From Methylobacter marinus A45 (GTDB lineage: Bacteria > Pseudomonadota > Gammaproteobacteria > Methylococcales > Methylomonadaceae), in the NCBI RefSeq assembly GCF_000383855.1, contig NZ_KB912877.1, forward strand, positions 2,933,579 to 2,997,578: a DNA stretch of 64,000 nt. Reading direction: 5' to 3'. Positions 27,755 through 36,709 of the stretch are shown one piece after another (positions within the stretch are counted from its first letter, which is position 1; each line of letters starts with the position of its first letter). Below the pieces are notes generated by a model. It had not been told where the DNA came from. It saw nothing but the letters and a program-made list of their open reading frames with translations, and ran no database searches. The translations under genes were made by a program, and so were the position numbers.

Positions 27755-29263
27755 ATGTGTGGTATTGCTGCTATCGTTTCACATCAGGCTGTTAATCAGG
27801 AGTTGTATGATGCATTAACAGTTTTGCAACATCGAGGCCAGGATGCCGCGGGGATTGTCACTTGCGAGAACGGACGACTGCATTTGCGCAAAGAGAACGG
27901 CTTGACACGGGACGTTTTTAACAATGATCAGATGATGAGGCTGAGGGGCAATATGGGCATTGCCCATGTGCGTTATCCCACGGCCGGCTGCACCAGCTCG
28001 GCTGAAGCGCAGCCTTTTTATGTGAACTCTCCTTTCGGTTTGACGCTGGCGCATAACGGCAATCTGACCAATACCGAAGAGCTGAAAAAGGCCTTGTTTG
28101 TCGAGGATCTGCGTCATATTAACACCGATTCCGATTCCGAAGTGCTGCTGAACGTTTTTGCCCATGAATTACAATCGCTGGGCAAACTGCATTTAAGCGT
28201 GGAGGATGTGTTTGAGGCGGTATCGGGCGTGCACCGGCGCTGCCGCGGCGCTTACGCGGTAGTGGTTATGATCGCCGGGTTCGGAGTGCTGGGCTTCAGG
28301 GACCCACATGGTATCCGGCCCGTAGTATTCGGCGAGCGAAAATCCGACCATGGCCCCGAATTCATGATCGCCTCGGAAAGCGTGGCGCTGGACGTGCTGG
28401 GCTTTAATCTGATCAGAGACCTGGAACCCGGGGAAGCGGTGTTTATCGAGGAATCGGGCGTACTGCACACCAGGCAGTGCGCGAAGGCGATCGATCATTG
28501 CCCTTGTATTTTTGAGTACGTTTATTTCGCCCGTCCCGATTCCATTATTGACGATATTTCCGTTTATAAAGCCCGTTTGCGCATGGGCGAAAAACTGGCG
28601 GAAAAAGTGCTCAGAGTCTGGCCGGACCATGATATCGATGTCGTCATCCCTATTCCCGATACCAGCCGCACGGCCGCTTTACAGATGGCCAACAGGCTGG
28701 GCGTCAAGTTTCGCGAAGGTTTTATGAAAAACCGCTATATCGGTCGGACTTTTATCATGCCAGGCCAGAAAATGCGGAAAAAATCGGTCAGGCAAAAGTT
28801 AAATGCCATCGGTCTGGAATTCGAAGGCAAAAACGTTTTATTGGTTGATGATTCCGTGGTCAGGGGGACGACGTCCGAACAGATTATCCAGATGGCCCGG
28901 GATGCCGGCGCCAAAAAAGTCTATTTCGCTTCCGCGGCGCCGCCTGTCCGCTACCCGAACGTGTACGGCATCGATATGCCGGCCGCTCATGAGCTGATCG
29001 CGCATAACCGCTCGGAGGAGGAGGTTTGCGCCGCGATCGGTGCCGACCGCATGATTTATCAGGATCTGGATGACCTGATCGATGCCGTTCGCAAAGGTAA
29101 TCCGAACATCAAACATTTCGATACCTCCTGTTTCAGTAACGAATACGTGACCGGCGATATTGATACGGCCTACCTGGAGCGCATTGAAGCCATGCGCAAC
29201 GATAGTGCGCAATCGGAACGGAATTCGCAGAATTTCATTATAGAAATGCAGAATTGCGGTTGA
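27755..29263 (+). CDS. purF: amidophosphoribosyltransferase
   Basis: A 502-residue enzyme for the first committed step of purine synthesis. The catalytic Cys follows the initiator Met ([10 protein letters not shown]). The glutaminase half carries [13 protein letters not shown] and LAHNGNLTN. The PRPP loop is [15 protein letters not shown] and the flap region is near [10 protein letters not shown]. Length and order are standard. It is 28 bases after cvpA and 63 before metZ. Confidence 0.97.
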   Translation: MCGIAAIVSHQAVNQELYDALTVLQHRGQDAAGIVTCENGRLHLRKENGLTRDVFNNDQMMRLRGNMGIAHVRYPTAGCTSSAEAQPFYVNSPFGLTLAHNGNLTNTEELKKALFVEDLRHINTDSDSEVLLNVFAHELQSLGKLHLSVEDVFEAVSGVHRRCRGAYAVVVMIAGFGVLGFRDPHGIRPVVFGERKSDHGPEFMIASESVALDVLGFNLIRDLEPGEAVFIEESGVLHTRQCAKAIDHCPCIFEYVYFARPDSIIDDISVYKARLRMGEKLAEKVLRVWPDHDIDVVIPIPDTSRTAALQMANRLGVKFREGFMKNRYIGRTFIMPGQKMRKKSVRQKLNAIGLEFEGKNVLLVDDSVVRGTTSEQIIQMARDAGAKKVYFASAAPPVRYPNVYGIDMPAAHELIAHNRSEEEVCAAIGADRMIYQDLDDLIDAVRKGNPNIKHFDTSCFSNEYVTGDIDTAYLERIEAMRNDSAQSERNSQNFIIEMQNCG

Positions 29264-29326
29264 AGCAGCAGGTCTGAAATGCGCCTTGCTGGAACTCTTT
29301 TTTCTTCCTGATAAAACTAACGAACA

Positions 29327-30514
29327 ATGAAAGACATTAACTGGAACGAATATTCTCTGGAAACTCAGGCCATAAGGGCCGGACACAGGCGGACGCATGA
29401 AGATGAGCACAGCATGCCGATCTTCGCTACTTCCAGTTATGTTTTTGACAGCGCCGAGGAAGCCGCTTTGCGCTTTACCGGCCAGAAAGCCGGCAATATC
29501 TATTCGCGATTCACCAATCCAACCGTCAATGCCTTTCAGGAAAGGCTGGCGCTGATGGAGAAAGGCGAACGTTGCCTGGCTTTTTCGTCGGGCATGGCGG
29601 CCATCATGGCGGTCGGCATGGGTCTGCTGAAAGCCGGCGATCATGTCGTCTGTTCGCGCAGCGTCTTCGGCAATACCGTGCTGATGTTCCAGAATTATTT
29701 CGGCAAGTTCGGTGTTGAGACGGACTTCGTTGACCTGACCGATCTTGCGGCCTGGGAATCAGCCATCAAGCCGAATACGCGCTTTCTGTTTCTGGAAACG
29801 CCTTCCAACCCGCTGATTGAAATCGCCGATATCGAACGCATTGCCGCAATCGCGCATAACCACGGCAGCTTGCTGGTGGTCGACAATGTTTTTTGCACGC
29901 CGGTGCTGCAAAAGCCACTGGCGCTGGGCGCCGATATCGTCGTGCACTCGGCCACCAAATACATAGACGGGCAGGGGCGTTGTGTCGGCGGTGCCGTCGT
30001 GGCCAGCGAGGAACTGATCGAGAAGCATATCTATCCGTATCTGCGCACGGGCGGCTCGACCATGAGCCCGTTCAATGCCTGGGTCTTTTTATCGGGGCTG
30101 GAAACGCTGGCGGTCAGAATGAAAGCGCATTGCGACAACGCGTTCGAGCTGGCCAAATGGCTGGAGCGGCAGCCGGGCGTCGCCAAAGTCCATTATCCCG
30201 GCCTGGCATCCCATGCCCAGCATGAATTGGCCAGGCGTCAGCAAACGCACTTCGGGGCCGTGGTCAGTTTTGAACTGAGCGGCGGCAAGGAGCAGGCCTG
30301 GAAATTGATCGACGCCACCGAAATGCTGTCCATTACCGCCAACCTGGGCGACGTCAAGACCACTATAACGCATCCGGCCACGACGACGCATGGCCGGCTG
30401 GCGCCGGAAGTCCGCGCCGCCGCCGGTATCAAGGATGGGCTGGTGCGGATTTCAGTAGGTCTTGAGAATCTCGAGGACATCAAAAACGACCTGTCAAAAG
30501 GTCTGGAAGGCTGA
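29327..30514 (+). CDS. metZ: O-succinylhomoserine sulfhydrylase
   Basis: A 395-residue PLP enzyme converting O-succinylhomoserine and sulfide to homocysteine. The PLP lysine is in VVHSATKYIDGQGRCVGG. Other blocks are SRFTNPTVNAFQERLA, AFSSGMAAIMAV and the C-terminal SLG-type segment NLGDVKTTITHPATTTH. The DGQGR sequence and the position after purF (as in Pseudomonas) favour MetZ over MetB or cystathionine lyases. Together with cysM the window covers two sulfide-assimilating steps. Confidence 0.94.
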   Translation: MKDINWNEYSLETQAIRAGHRRTHEDEHSMPIFATSSYVFDSAEEAALRFTGQKAGNIYSRFTNPTVNAFQERLALMEKGERCLAFSSGMAAIMAVGMGLLKAGDHVVCSRSVFGNTVLMFQNYFGKFGVETDFVDLTDLAAWESAIKPNTRFLFLETPSNPLIEIADIERIAAIAHNHGSLLVVDNVFCTPVLQKPLALGADIVVHSATKYIDGQGRCVGGAVVASEELIEKHIYPYLRTGGSTMSPFNAWVFLSGLETLAVRMKAHCDNAFELAKWLERQPGVAKVHYPGLASHAQHELARRQQTHFGAVVSFELSGGKEQAWKLIDATEMLSITANLGDVKTTITHPATTTHGRLAPEVRAAAGIKDGLVRISVGLENLEDIKNDLSKGLEG

Positions 30515-30543
30515 CAGCTAGCCCGGGTATTTCATAAAACCAC

Positions 30544-30601
30544 AGAGGACACAGACAACCCCGGGAGCAAGTATCTGTCCATGCGGTCGTCTGTGTCCTC
30601 T
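30544..30601. repeat. palindromic repeat / hairpin after metZ
   Basis: A 17-base inverted repeat with one mismatch: AGAGGACACAGACAACC (30544-30560) against GGTCGTCTGTGTCCTCT (30585-30601), with a 24-base loop. There is no T run. The CACAGAGGACACAGA sequence looks like a dispersed repeat, possibly also ending metZ transcription. Confidence 0.7.
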
Positions 30602-30722
30602 CTAGCCCCTTATGCCGGGCTTCCGCAAAGCTCCAACCCAGCCTACCCGCTAAGCCACAGGGATGTAGCGAATGTCGAAAACGCAGCCAAGTGGCTTTAC
30701 CAAAAACAGCGGTAAAGGCTTT

Positions 30723-31100
30723 CTATTGTTCTGAATTATCGTCAAGATCAGCAAGGATAGCGGCTTGGTGACTGATAAAGCTCAAGACGCGTTGATGCAG
30801 TGTCAAAAAATGCCGATCGGTGGCCTCGAAGTCCTGGTTTAACAGGCAGCTCTCCAAGGCATGAGCCGCTTCCTGCATATCAGTCAAGCCGCAGAAACTT
30901 GCCGAGCCATGCAATTTATGGGTGATTTGCCGGGCAAGCGTGTACTCCCGGCTATTCAGCGCCTTATTGATGGCGCTGATCTGCTCCGGAAGTTCTTCAA
31001 ACAGCTTTTTAAAAATTGTCAGGCTGAGCGGACGGTTATTGTAGGTTTTGTCCAGCATGGCCTGAATATAATCTGTCGCGTGTTTTGTGGGTAGGGTCAT
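30723..31100 (-). CDS. orphan Hpt-domain phosphotransfer protein
   Basis: A 125-residue protein made almost wholly of one Hpt helical bundle. The phospho-accepting His is in ITHKLHGSASFCGL near residue 72. Hpt proteins relay phosphoryl groups between hybrid kinases and response regulators; no kinase lies next to it. The ATG at 31100 gives MTLPTKHATDYIQ; the longer frame needs a TTG at 31181 and adds no homology. It lies on the opposite strand, upstream of the flagellar cluster, so a role in motility signalling is possible but not shown. Confidence 0.85.
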   Translation of the reverse strand: MTLPTKHATDYIQAMLDKTYNNRPLSLTIFKKLFEELPEQISAINKALNSREYTLARQITHKLHGSASFCGLTDMQEAAHALESCLLNQDFEATDRHFLTLHQRVLSFISHQAAILADLDDNSEQ

Positions 31101-31444
31101 AATTGCCTGGTAATGAAATAACGATAATGACGGTTTTATGACGCTATCATCGCTTAAATTCCTGATGGTTTGAAGTCGCAATTATTCACTGCGGCGTCCA
31201 GGCCATTAATCCTGTCTTTTTGTTAGTTAATTATCAGCTTTTACGATTCTCTGTATATTATTCTTTTAGTTGATTATTTTTTCTATTCAACCGGGTTTTT
31301 CAACGCCGATCCTCTATAATGACCAATGCCTGACGGTGATATTTCCGATGATTAATGAAAATTCATAAGCGTTTGTTTTATTGTTGTTATTTTATTGTGG
31401 TCTATAAATTGCTTTTAATGGATTTAAAATGAAAGGTTTTAAAC
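31101..31444. other. 344-base divergent upstream region of the flagellar cluster
   Basis: An AT-rich region between the Hpt gene (-) and fliL (+). It contains the -24/-12 site at 31398-31412. CGCCGAT near 31304 resembles a sigma-28 -10 but has no proper -35. No gene is visible. Confidence 0.5.
31398..31412 (+). promoter_or_regulatory. candidate sigma-54 promoter of the fliL operon
   Basis: TGG (31398-31400) and TTGC (31409-31412) in TGGTCTATAAATTGC keep exactly 10 bases between GG and GC, 33 bases before the fliL ATG. The -12 half is perfect; the -24 half lacks the CAC of the consensus. Polar fliL operons are RpoN/FleQ-controlled in Pseudomonas and Vibrio. Confidence 0.5.
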
Positions 31445-31930
31445 ATGGCTCAAATTGAACAAAAAAACAGCGGAGCAAAGGGTTCCTCCACAAAACTGAT
31501 CCTCATTATTGCCGCTGTATTGATTTCATTGGCGGGCGGTTCGGCGGCGACTTTCTTTTTTTTGCAAGGAAGCATGGCCGAGGATGAAAAAACCGAGCAG
31601 GTGGTCGTCGAGGATAAACGGTACTTCGATATGGAAAAGCCCTTTATAGTCGATTTCCCTAAAAGCGCTTCAGCGCGGCTGATACAAATTTCAGTGTCAT
31701 TTCTGGTGGAAGGCGAGGAAACCGTCGCGGCGCTGAAAAAGCACGAGCCGATGCTGCGGAATAACCTGCTGATGCTGATCAGCGCTCAAAATGTCGATGA
31801 GCTAAAGACCCGCGACGGAAAAGAACAGTTGCGCGCCGTGATGCTGAATGAGACCGATGCCGTGTTAAAGAAAATGGCGGGACAGAGCCGGCTCAAAGAA
31901 GTCTTTTTTACCTCTTTCGTCATGCAATAA
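31445..31930 (+). CDS. fliL: flagellar basal body protein FliL
   Basis: A 161-residue single-pass membrane protein around the stator. It has a cytoplasmic N-terminus, a membrane helix at residues about 17-41 (KLILIIAAVLISLAGGSAA), then a periplasmic FliL domain (YFDMEKPFIVDFP and SARLIQISVSFLVEGEE) ending in VFFTSFVMQ. It heads the fliLMNOPQR-flhBAFG run, with fliM one base downstream. Confidence 0.95.
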   Translation: MAQIEQKNSGAKGSSTKLILIIAAVLISLAGGSAATFFFLQGSMAEDEKTEQVVVEDKRYFDMEKPFIVDFPKSASARLIQISVSFLVEGEETVAALKKHEPMLRNNLLMLISAQNVDELKTRDGKEQLRAVMLNETDAVLKKMAGQSRLKEVFFTSFVMQ

Positions 31931-31931
31931 T

Positions 31932-32933
31932 ATGTCTACGGCCGATTTACTGTCACAGGAAGAAATAGATGCCCTGCTGCATGGCATGGATGAGGGCGAT
32001 ATCGCTATCGCGACTGAACCGGATACGGATGAGTCTTTTCCGGACGACATTCCGGAAGAGCATAAGCCGTATGACTTTACCAGCCAGGAACGGATTGTCC
32101 GCGGACGCATGCCGACCCTGGAAATGGTCAATGAACGGTTCGGCCGGTATTTCCGTGTGTCGATCTTCAATTTTCTGCGCCGTTCGGCGGAAATCTCCAC
32201 ACCCGCGCTGCAGATTCAAAAGTTTTCCGAATACATACAAAGCCTGTTCGTGCCGACCAACCTGAATATCGTGCGGTTTTCCCCGCTGCGCGGACGGGTC
32301 TTGATCGTCATGGAGCCGCGCCTGATTTTTACCGCCGTAGACAACTTTTTCGGCGGCGGGGGACTGTTTTACAACAAGATCGAGGGCCGCGAATTCACGC
32401 CGACCGAGACCCGGGTTATCCAGATCATCCTCGACATGATCTTCAAGGACCTCCAGGAAGCCTGGAAGCCGGTCATGGATCTCAATTTCGAATACATGAG
32501 TTCCGAAATCAATCCGCAATTCGCCAATATTGTCAGCCCTTCGGAAATTGTGGTGATCTCCACGATTCATGTCGAGCTGGAGGGCGGCGGCGGCAATATC
32601 AATATTGTCATCCCGTATTCGATGCTTGAGCCGATCCGGGAATTGCTCGATGCTGTCAGCAGCGACAGGACCGAAGTGGACGGCCGCTGGCAGGTAGCCC
32701 TGCGCAACGAGATCATGCGCGTGGAAGTGAGCGTCGACAGTCTGCTGGTGGAAAAACAGATGAGCCTTAGGGACGTCATGCGCTTTAAAAAAGGCGACGT
32801 CATACCGATCGACATGCCGGAAACGGTACAGCTTAAGGTAGAGGGCGTGCCTATTTTTGAGGGCAAGGTCGGCGTATCGGACGGCAATTACGCGGTGCAG
32901 ATTATCAACAAATTAACCCCTGACTCGATTTGA
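31932..32933 (+). CDS. fliM: flagellar motor switch protein FliM
   Basis: A 333-residue C-ring protein. The CheY-P binding motif LLSQEEIDALL is at residues 5-15, so the motor should respond to CheY even though no cheY lies nearby. The middle domain has the conserved FFGGGGLFYN, close to the GGXG signature. The C-terminal SpoA domain has VEVSVDSLLVEKQMSLRDV and KGDVIPIDMP. The start follows fliL by one base. Confidence 0.97.
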   Translation: MSTADLLSQEEIDALLHGMDEGDIAIATEPDTDESFPDDIPEEHKPYDFTSQERIVRGRMPTLEMVNERFGRYFRVSIFNFLRRSAEISTPALQIQKFSEYIQSLFVPTNLNIVRFSPLRGRVLIVMEPRLIFTAVDNFFGGGGLFYNKIEGREFTPTETRVIQIILDMIFKDLQEAWKPVMDLNFEYMSSEINPQFANIVSPSEIVVISTIHVELEGGGGNINIVIPYSMLEPIRELLDAVSSDRTEVDGRWQVALRNEIMRVEVSVDSLLVEKQMSLRDVMRFKKGDVIPIDMPETVQLKVEGVPIFEGKVGVSDGNYAVQIINKLTPDSI

Positions 32934-32975
32934 GGGCTTCAGGGCCGGGTTATAACGCGACAAGCGGGAAAAAAT

Positions 32976-33353
32976 ATGAGCGAAGAATCAATGGGACTTT
33001 CCGACCAGGAAGTGGCTGATGCATTTGCAGCCGCTGAATTCGAGGCATTCGACAACCAGGAAGATAAAAAGCCGTCGGCAACCCCAGCCGATGAAATCAA
33101 TCTCGATGTGATTTTGGAAGTGCCCGTGACCATTTCCATGGAAATCGGCCGCACGCATATCAATATCAGAAACCTGCTGCAGCTGAATCAGGGGTCGGTC
33201 GTTGAACTGGACCGTTTTGCCGGCGAACCGCTGGATGTGCTGGTGAACGGCATGTTGATAGCGCATGGCGAAGTGGTCGTGGTCAACGACAAATTCGGCA
33301 TCCGTTTAACCGATGTGATCAGTCCGTCGGAACGCGTGAAAAGACTCGCCTGA
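32976..33353 (+). CDS. fliN: flagellar motor switch protein FliN
   Basis: A 125-residue C-ring protein. The SpoA domain spans residues 45-123: LDVILEVPVTISMEIGRTH, NQGSVVELDRFAGEPLDV and GEVVVVNDKFGIRLTDVI. The acidic N-terminus (EEDKKPSATPADE-like) is unconserved. The stop codon and the fliO start overlap by one base. Confidence 0.96.
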   Translation: MSEESMGLSDQEVADAFAAAEFEAFDNQEDKKPSATPADEINLDVILEVPVTISMEIGRTHINIRNLLQLNQGSVVELDRFAGEPLDVLVNGMLIAHGEVVVVNDKFGIRLTDVISPSERVKRLA

Positions 33354-33775
33354 TGCGTCTGAAAATCACGCTCTGGGGGCTGTTGTTCTGGGGCAATCCG
33401 GTGTTGGCGGCAGATGCCCCGCAGGCGGCCAGAACGGTGGCTTCGGGGGATATCGCCAATTGGAGTCTCGGGCTGCTGATCGTGCTGGGCGTTTTTTTTC
33501 TCTGCGCCTGGGCGATGCGCAAGCTGGCGGGTGTCAATGTTGGCGGGTCCTCGAAAATGCGGATCCTTGGCGGGTTGTCGCTGGGCATGCGGGAAAAAGT
33601 CGTTTTGCTGCAGGTCGGTAACAAACAGCTGATTCTGGGCGTGACGCCGGGCCGCATACAAACCCTGCATGTGCTGGAAGGCGATGATTGCCTCGGCAGC
33701 GAGAACGACTCGCTAATGGAAACGGGATTTGCGCGGAAACTGAAGCAAGCGATGAAAGGGCAGCCGGATGCGTAG
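33353..33775 (+). CDS. fliO: flagellar biosynthesis protein FliO
   Basis: A 140-residue protein with a cleavable or anchoring N-terminal segment and a membrane helix at about residues 35-58 ([19 protein letters not shown]). The cytoplasmic domain has [33 protein letters not shown], typical of FliO. It assists FliP assembly in the export gate. It overlaps fliN by 1 base and fliP by 8. Confidence 0.92.
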   Translation: MRLKITLWGLLFWGNPVLAADAPQAARTVASGDIANWSLGLLIVLGVFFLCAWAMRKLAGVNVGGSSKMRILGGLSLGMREKVVLLQVGNKQLILGVTPGRIQTLHVLEGDDCLGSENDSLMETGFARKLKQAMKGQPDA

Positions 33776-34508
33776 GGGTATTTTACTGCTGGTTTTGCTG
33801 CTGTCCCAGATGCCGGCCTTTGCGGCGCCGGGCATCGATGCGCTGACGGTCACGACCAATCCGCAGGGCGGCCAGACCTACAGCGTCACGATTCAGATTC
33901 TGGCGGTCATGACGCTGTTGACGCTGCTGCCCGCCTTGCTGCTGACCATGACCTCCTTTACCCGCATCATGATCGTTTTAAGCTTGCTGAGGCAGGCGCT
34001 GGGAACAGGGCAGGCGCCGAGCAACCAGGTGTTGCTGGGCCTGTCGCTGTTTCTGACCATTTTCATCATGATGCCGGTCATCGATCAGGTCAACACGGAA
34101 GCCGTGCAGCCTTATATGGAAGAGAAAATCGACTTTAACTCGGCGATCGTCAAGGCATCGGAGCCGTTCAGGCGGTTTATGCTGAAGCAGACCCGCGAAT
34201 CCGATCTGGAATTGTTCGTCAGGATTTCCGGCCGGGCGGAACTGGCATCGGCTGACGATGTGCCGTTTTCGCTGCTGTTGCCGGCTTATGTGACCAGCGA
34301 GCTGAAAACGGCGTTCCAGATCGGCTACCTGATTTTTCTGCCGTTTCTGATTATCGATCTGGTGGTGGCCAGCGTGCTGATGTCCATGGGCATGATGATG
34401 CTGTCGCCGATGATCGTGTCGCTGCCGTTTAAAATCATGCTGTTCGTGCTGGCCGACGGCTGGTCGCTGATCATGGAAATGCTGGCGGCGAGTTTTTATG
34501 TCAGCTGA
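33768..34508 (+). CDS. fliP: flagellar export gate protein FliP
   Basis: A 246-residue protein with an N-terminal signal peptide ([15 protein letters not shown]) and four membrane segments. Conserved blocks are [35 protein letters not shown], the periplasmic region with ELFVRISGR, and [21 protein letters not shown]. FliP forms the pentameric core of the export gate with FliQ and FliR, which follow. Confidence 0.97.
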   Translation: MRRGILLLVLLLSQMPAFAAPGIDALTVTTNPQGGQTYSVTIQILAVMTLLTLLPALLLTMTSFTRIMIVLSLLRQALGTGQAPSNQVLLGLSLFLTIFIMMPVIDQVNTEAVQPYMEEKIDFNSAIVKASEPFRRFMLKQTRESDLELFVRISGRAELASADDVPFSLLLPAYVTSELKTAFQIGYLIFLPFLIIDLVVASVLMSMGMMMLSPMIVSLPFKIMLFVLADGWSLIMEMLAASFYVS

Positions 34509-34520
34509 CAGGGACGCGCC

Positions 34521-34790
34521 ATGACCCCGGAAACCGTTTACAACATAGGGCAGGCGGCGATGGTGGTCGCGGTCAAACTGGCGGCGCCGGTGCTGTTGCC
34601 ATCCCTGGCCATCGGATTGGTCATCGCCATGTTTCAGGCGGCGACTCAAATCAATGAAACCACGCTGACCTTTGTGCCCAAGCTGATCGTTATCGGCGTG
34701 GTATTGATGCTGATGGGGCCGGCCATGCTGCAAATGTTTGTCGACTACTTTCAGGAATTGCTCAGGGATATTCCGTATTTGATCGGATAA
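34521..34790 (+). CDS. fliQ: flagellar export gate protein FliQ
   Basis: An 89-residue protein of two membrane hairpin helices. VYNIGQAAMVVAVKLAAPVL and IGLVIAMFQAATQINETTL carry the FliQ/SpaQ signature, followed by TFVPKLIVIGVVLML. It is 12 bases after fliP and four bases before fliR. Confidence 0.96.
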   Translation: MTPETVYNIGQAAMVVAVKLAAPVLLPSLAIGLVIAMFQAATQINETTLTFVPKLIVIGVVLMLMGPAMLQMFVDYFQELLRDIPYLIG

Positions 34791-34794
34791 GCCA

Positions 34795-35568
34795 TTGAAT
34801 TTTACCGAAGCAGAAATCCTGGGACTGGTCGGGTCATTCATCTGGCCGCTGATGCGCATCAGCGCAATGTTCGTGGTCCTGCCCGTGTTCAGCATCCGCG
34901 CCGTCCCGGCCCGGGTCAGGCTGATCCTCTCGGTCGCGCTGACGCTGGCGGTCATGCCATTGCTGCCGGCGCTGCCGGCTGTCGAGCCGTTCAGTTATGC
35001 CGGCGGTCTGATGGCCGTTCAGCAACTGGCGATCGGCCTGGTCAGCGGTTTTATTGTGCAGCTGGTGTTTGCGGCTCTGGTTTTTGCCGGACAAGGTGTC
35101 GCTTACAGCATGGGGCTGGGTTTCGCGGCCATGGTCGATCCGCAGAACGGCGAGCAGGTGCCGGTGGTCGCGCAGTTTTATGTCATCACCGGCACGCTGA
35201 TTTTTGTCGGTCTGGATGGCCATCTGCTGCTGATCAGGATGCTGCTGGACAGTTTCACGACCTTGCCGATCGGCATGGCCGGGCTGGCAACAGCCGATAT
35301 CTGGACCGTCATCGCCTGGAGCAGCCGGCTGTTTGCCGGCGGCTTGCTGCTGGCGATGCCCATGATCGCCAGCCTGCTGTTGGTCAATGTCTGTTTCGGC
35401 GTGGCCGCCCGCGCGGCGCCCCAGCTCAATATTTTTTCGGTAGGCTTTCCCATCACGTTGATGCTGGGCATTTTATTGATCTGGGTGACATTGCCCGATG
35501 TGCTGGATCAGTTTTCGGGCCTGTTGACCGATGCCTATGAACTGATCGGGCACTTGTTGCGGCTATAG
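34795..35568 (+). CDS. fliR: flagellar export gate protein FliR
   Basis: A 257-residue protein with about six membrane segments. The start of the family sequence, FTEAEILGLVGSFIWPLMRI, requires the TTG at 34795 as initiator, since no upstream ATG or GTG is in frame after the fliQ stop. The segment GLGFAAMVDPQNGEQVPVVAQF is the FliR signature. It is the last gate subunit, followed by flhB after three bases. The TTG start may lower its synthesis relative to FliP and FliQ. Confidence 0.95.
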   Translation: MNFTEAEILGLVGSFIWPLMRISAMFVVLPVFSIRAVPARVRLILSVALTLAVMPLLPALPAVEPFSYAGGLMAVQQLAIGLVSGFIVQLVFAALVFAGQGVAYSMGLGFAAMVDPQNGEQVPVVAQFYVITGTLIFVGLDGHLLLIRMLLDSFTTLPIGMAGLATADIWTVIAWSSRLFAGGLLLAMPMIASLLLVNVCFGVAARAAPQLNIFSVGFPITLMLGILLIWVTLPDVLDQFSGLLTDAYELIGHLLRL

Positions 35569-35571
35569 CGT

Positions 35572-36702
35572 ATGGCAGAAGATTCCGATCAGGAAAAAAC
35601 CGAACAACCCACCGGCAAGCGCCTGGCCGACGCGCGCAAAAAAGGCCAGATCGCCCGCTCCAGGGAGCTCAATACCTTCGTCATGCTGATGACCAGTGCC
35701 GTGCTGCTGCTGACCTGGGGCGAGCATATGGGCAACGGCCTGATCGATATGATGAAGGCTCAGTTTCAATTGAAGCGCGCGGTGATTTTCGATCCCGCCA
35801 GTCCCGCCCTCTACTTCAAGCAAACCATGATCGACGGCGTCCTGCTGATCGCGCCTTTTGCCGCGGCCATGGTCGCGGCCGCCATTATCGCCCCGCTGGC
35901 GCTGGGCGGCTGGGTGTTCAGCTGGGAGGCGCTTGCGCCCAAGCTGGAGAAGCTGGACCCCATTAAAGGCCTGGCGCGCCTGTTTGCCGTGCGCGGCCTG
36001 GTCGAGATGCTGAAGGCGCTGCTGAAGTTTTTACTGGTCTTTATGGTGGCGGTCGTGCTGTTCCGGTTTTTCCTGAAGGAACTGGTCGGCCTCAGCGTCG
36101 AGCCCATGGCGCAGTCGGTGACGCATGCCCTCCGTATTATCGGCCTGTGCTTTTTGCTGTTGAGCGCTTCATTGATACTGATCGTAATGATCGATGTGCC
36201 TTATCAGCTGTGGGATCACAATAAAAAACTGAAAATGACCCTGCAGGAAATCAAGGATGAGATGAAGGAATCGGAAGGCAGCCCCGAAGTAAAAGGGCGC
36301 ATGCGCAGGATGCAGATGGAAATGGCGCAAAACCGGATGATGACGGAAGTGCCGAAAGCCGATGTGATCGTGACCAATCCCAGCCATTACGCAGTGGCCC
36401 TGAAATACGACCAGCATGCCAACGGGGCGCCGAGACTGGTCGCCAAAGGCGTCGATCTGATCGCGGCGCAAATCCGCAATCTGGCGATAGGCGCCGACGT
36501 GCCGCTGGTGGCGTCGCCGCCGTTGGCGCGGGCCTTGTATTATTCGACCGATCTGGACAAGGAAATACCGCAGGGCCTGTACCTGGCGGTGGCGCAGGTA
36601 TTGGCCTATGTTTACCAATTGAAAACCGCCCGGCAGAACCATTGGGATGAGCCCTTGCCGCCGGGGGATATTAAAGTGCCTGATGAATTCAAACAAGGGT
36701 AG
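35572..36702 (+). CDS. flhB: flagellar export switch protein FlhB
   Basis: A 376-residue protein. The N-terminus DQEKTEQPTGKRLADARKKGQ is typical. Four membrane segments follow, then the cytoplasmic domain with the autocleavage motif as NPSH (VIVTNPSHYAVAL) in place of the commoner NPTH. PLARALYYSTDLDKEIP completes the family pattern. FlhB switches export from rod/hook to filament substrates. Confidence 0.97.
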   Translation: MAEDSDQEKTEQPTGKRLADARKKGQIARSRELNTFVMLMTSAVLLLTWGEHMGNGLIDMMKAQFQLKRAVIFDPASPALYFKQTMIDGVLLIAPFAAAMVAAAIIAPLALGGWVFSWEALAPKLEKLDPIKGLARLFAVRGLVEMLKALLKFLLVFMVAVVLFRFFLKELVGLSVEPMAQSVTHALRIIGLCFLLLSASLILIVMIDVPYQLWDHNKKLKMTLQEIKDEMKESEGSPEVKGRMRRMQMEMAQNRMMTEVPKADVIVTNPSHYAVALKYDQHANGAPRLVAKGVDLIAAQIRNLAIGADVPLVASPPLARALYYSTDLDKEIPQGLYLAVAQVLAYVYQLKTARQNHWDEPLPPGDIKVPDEFKQG

Positions 36703-36709
36703 ATAACGT

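Noticed and set aside
31297-31311. Possible sigma-28 promoter before fliL (CGCCGAT)
   Set aside because: The -10-like GCCGAT lacks a TAAA-type -35 at 15 bases, and early flagellar operons are not usually FliA-driven.
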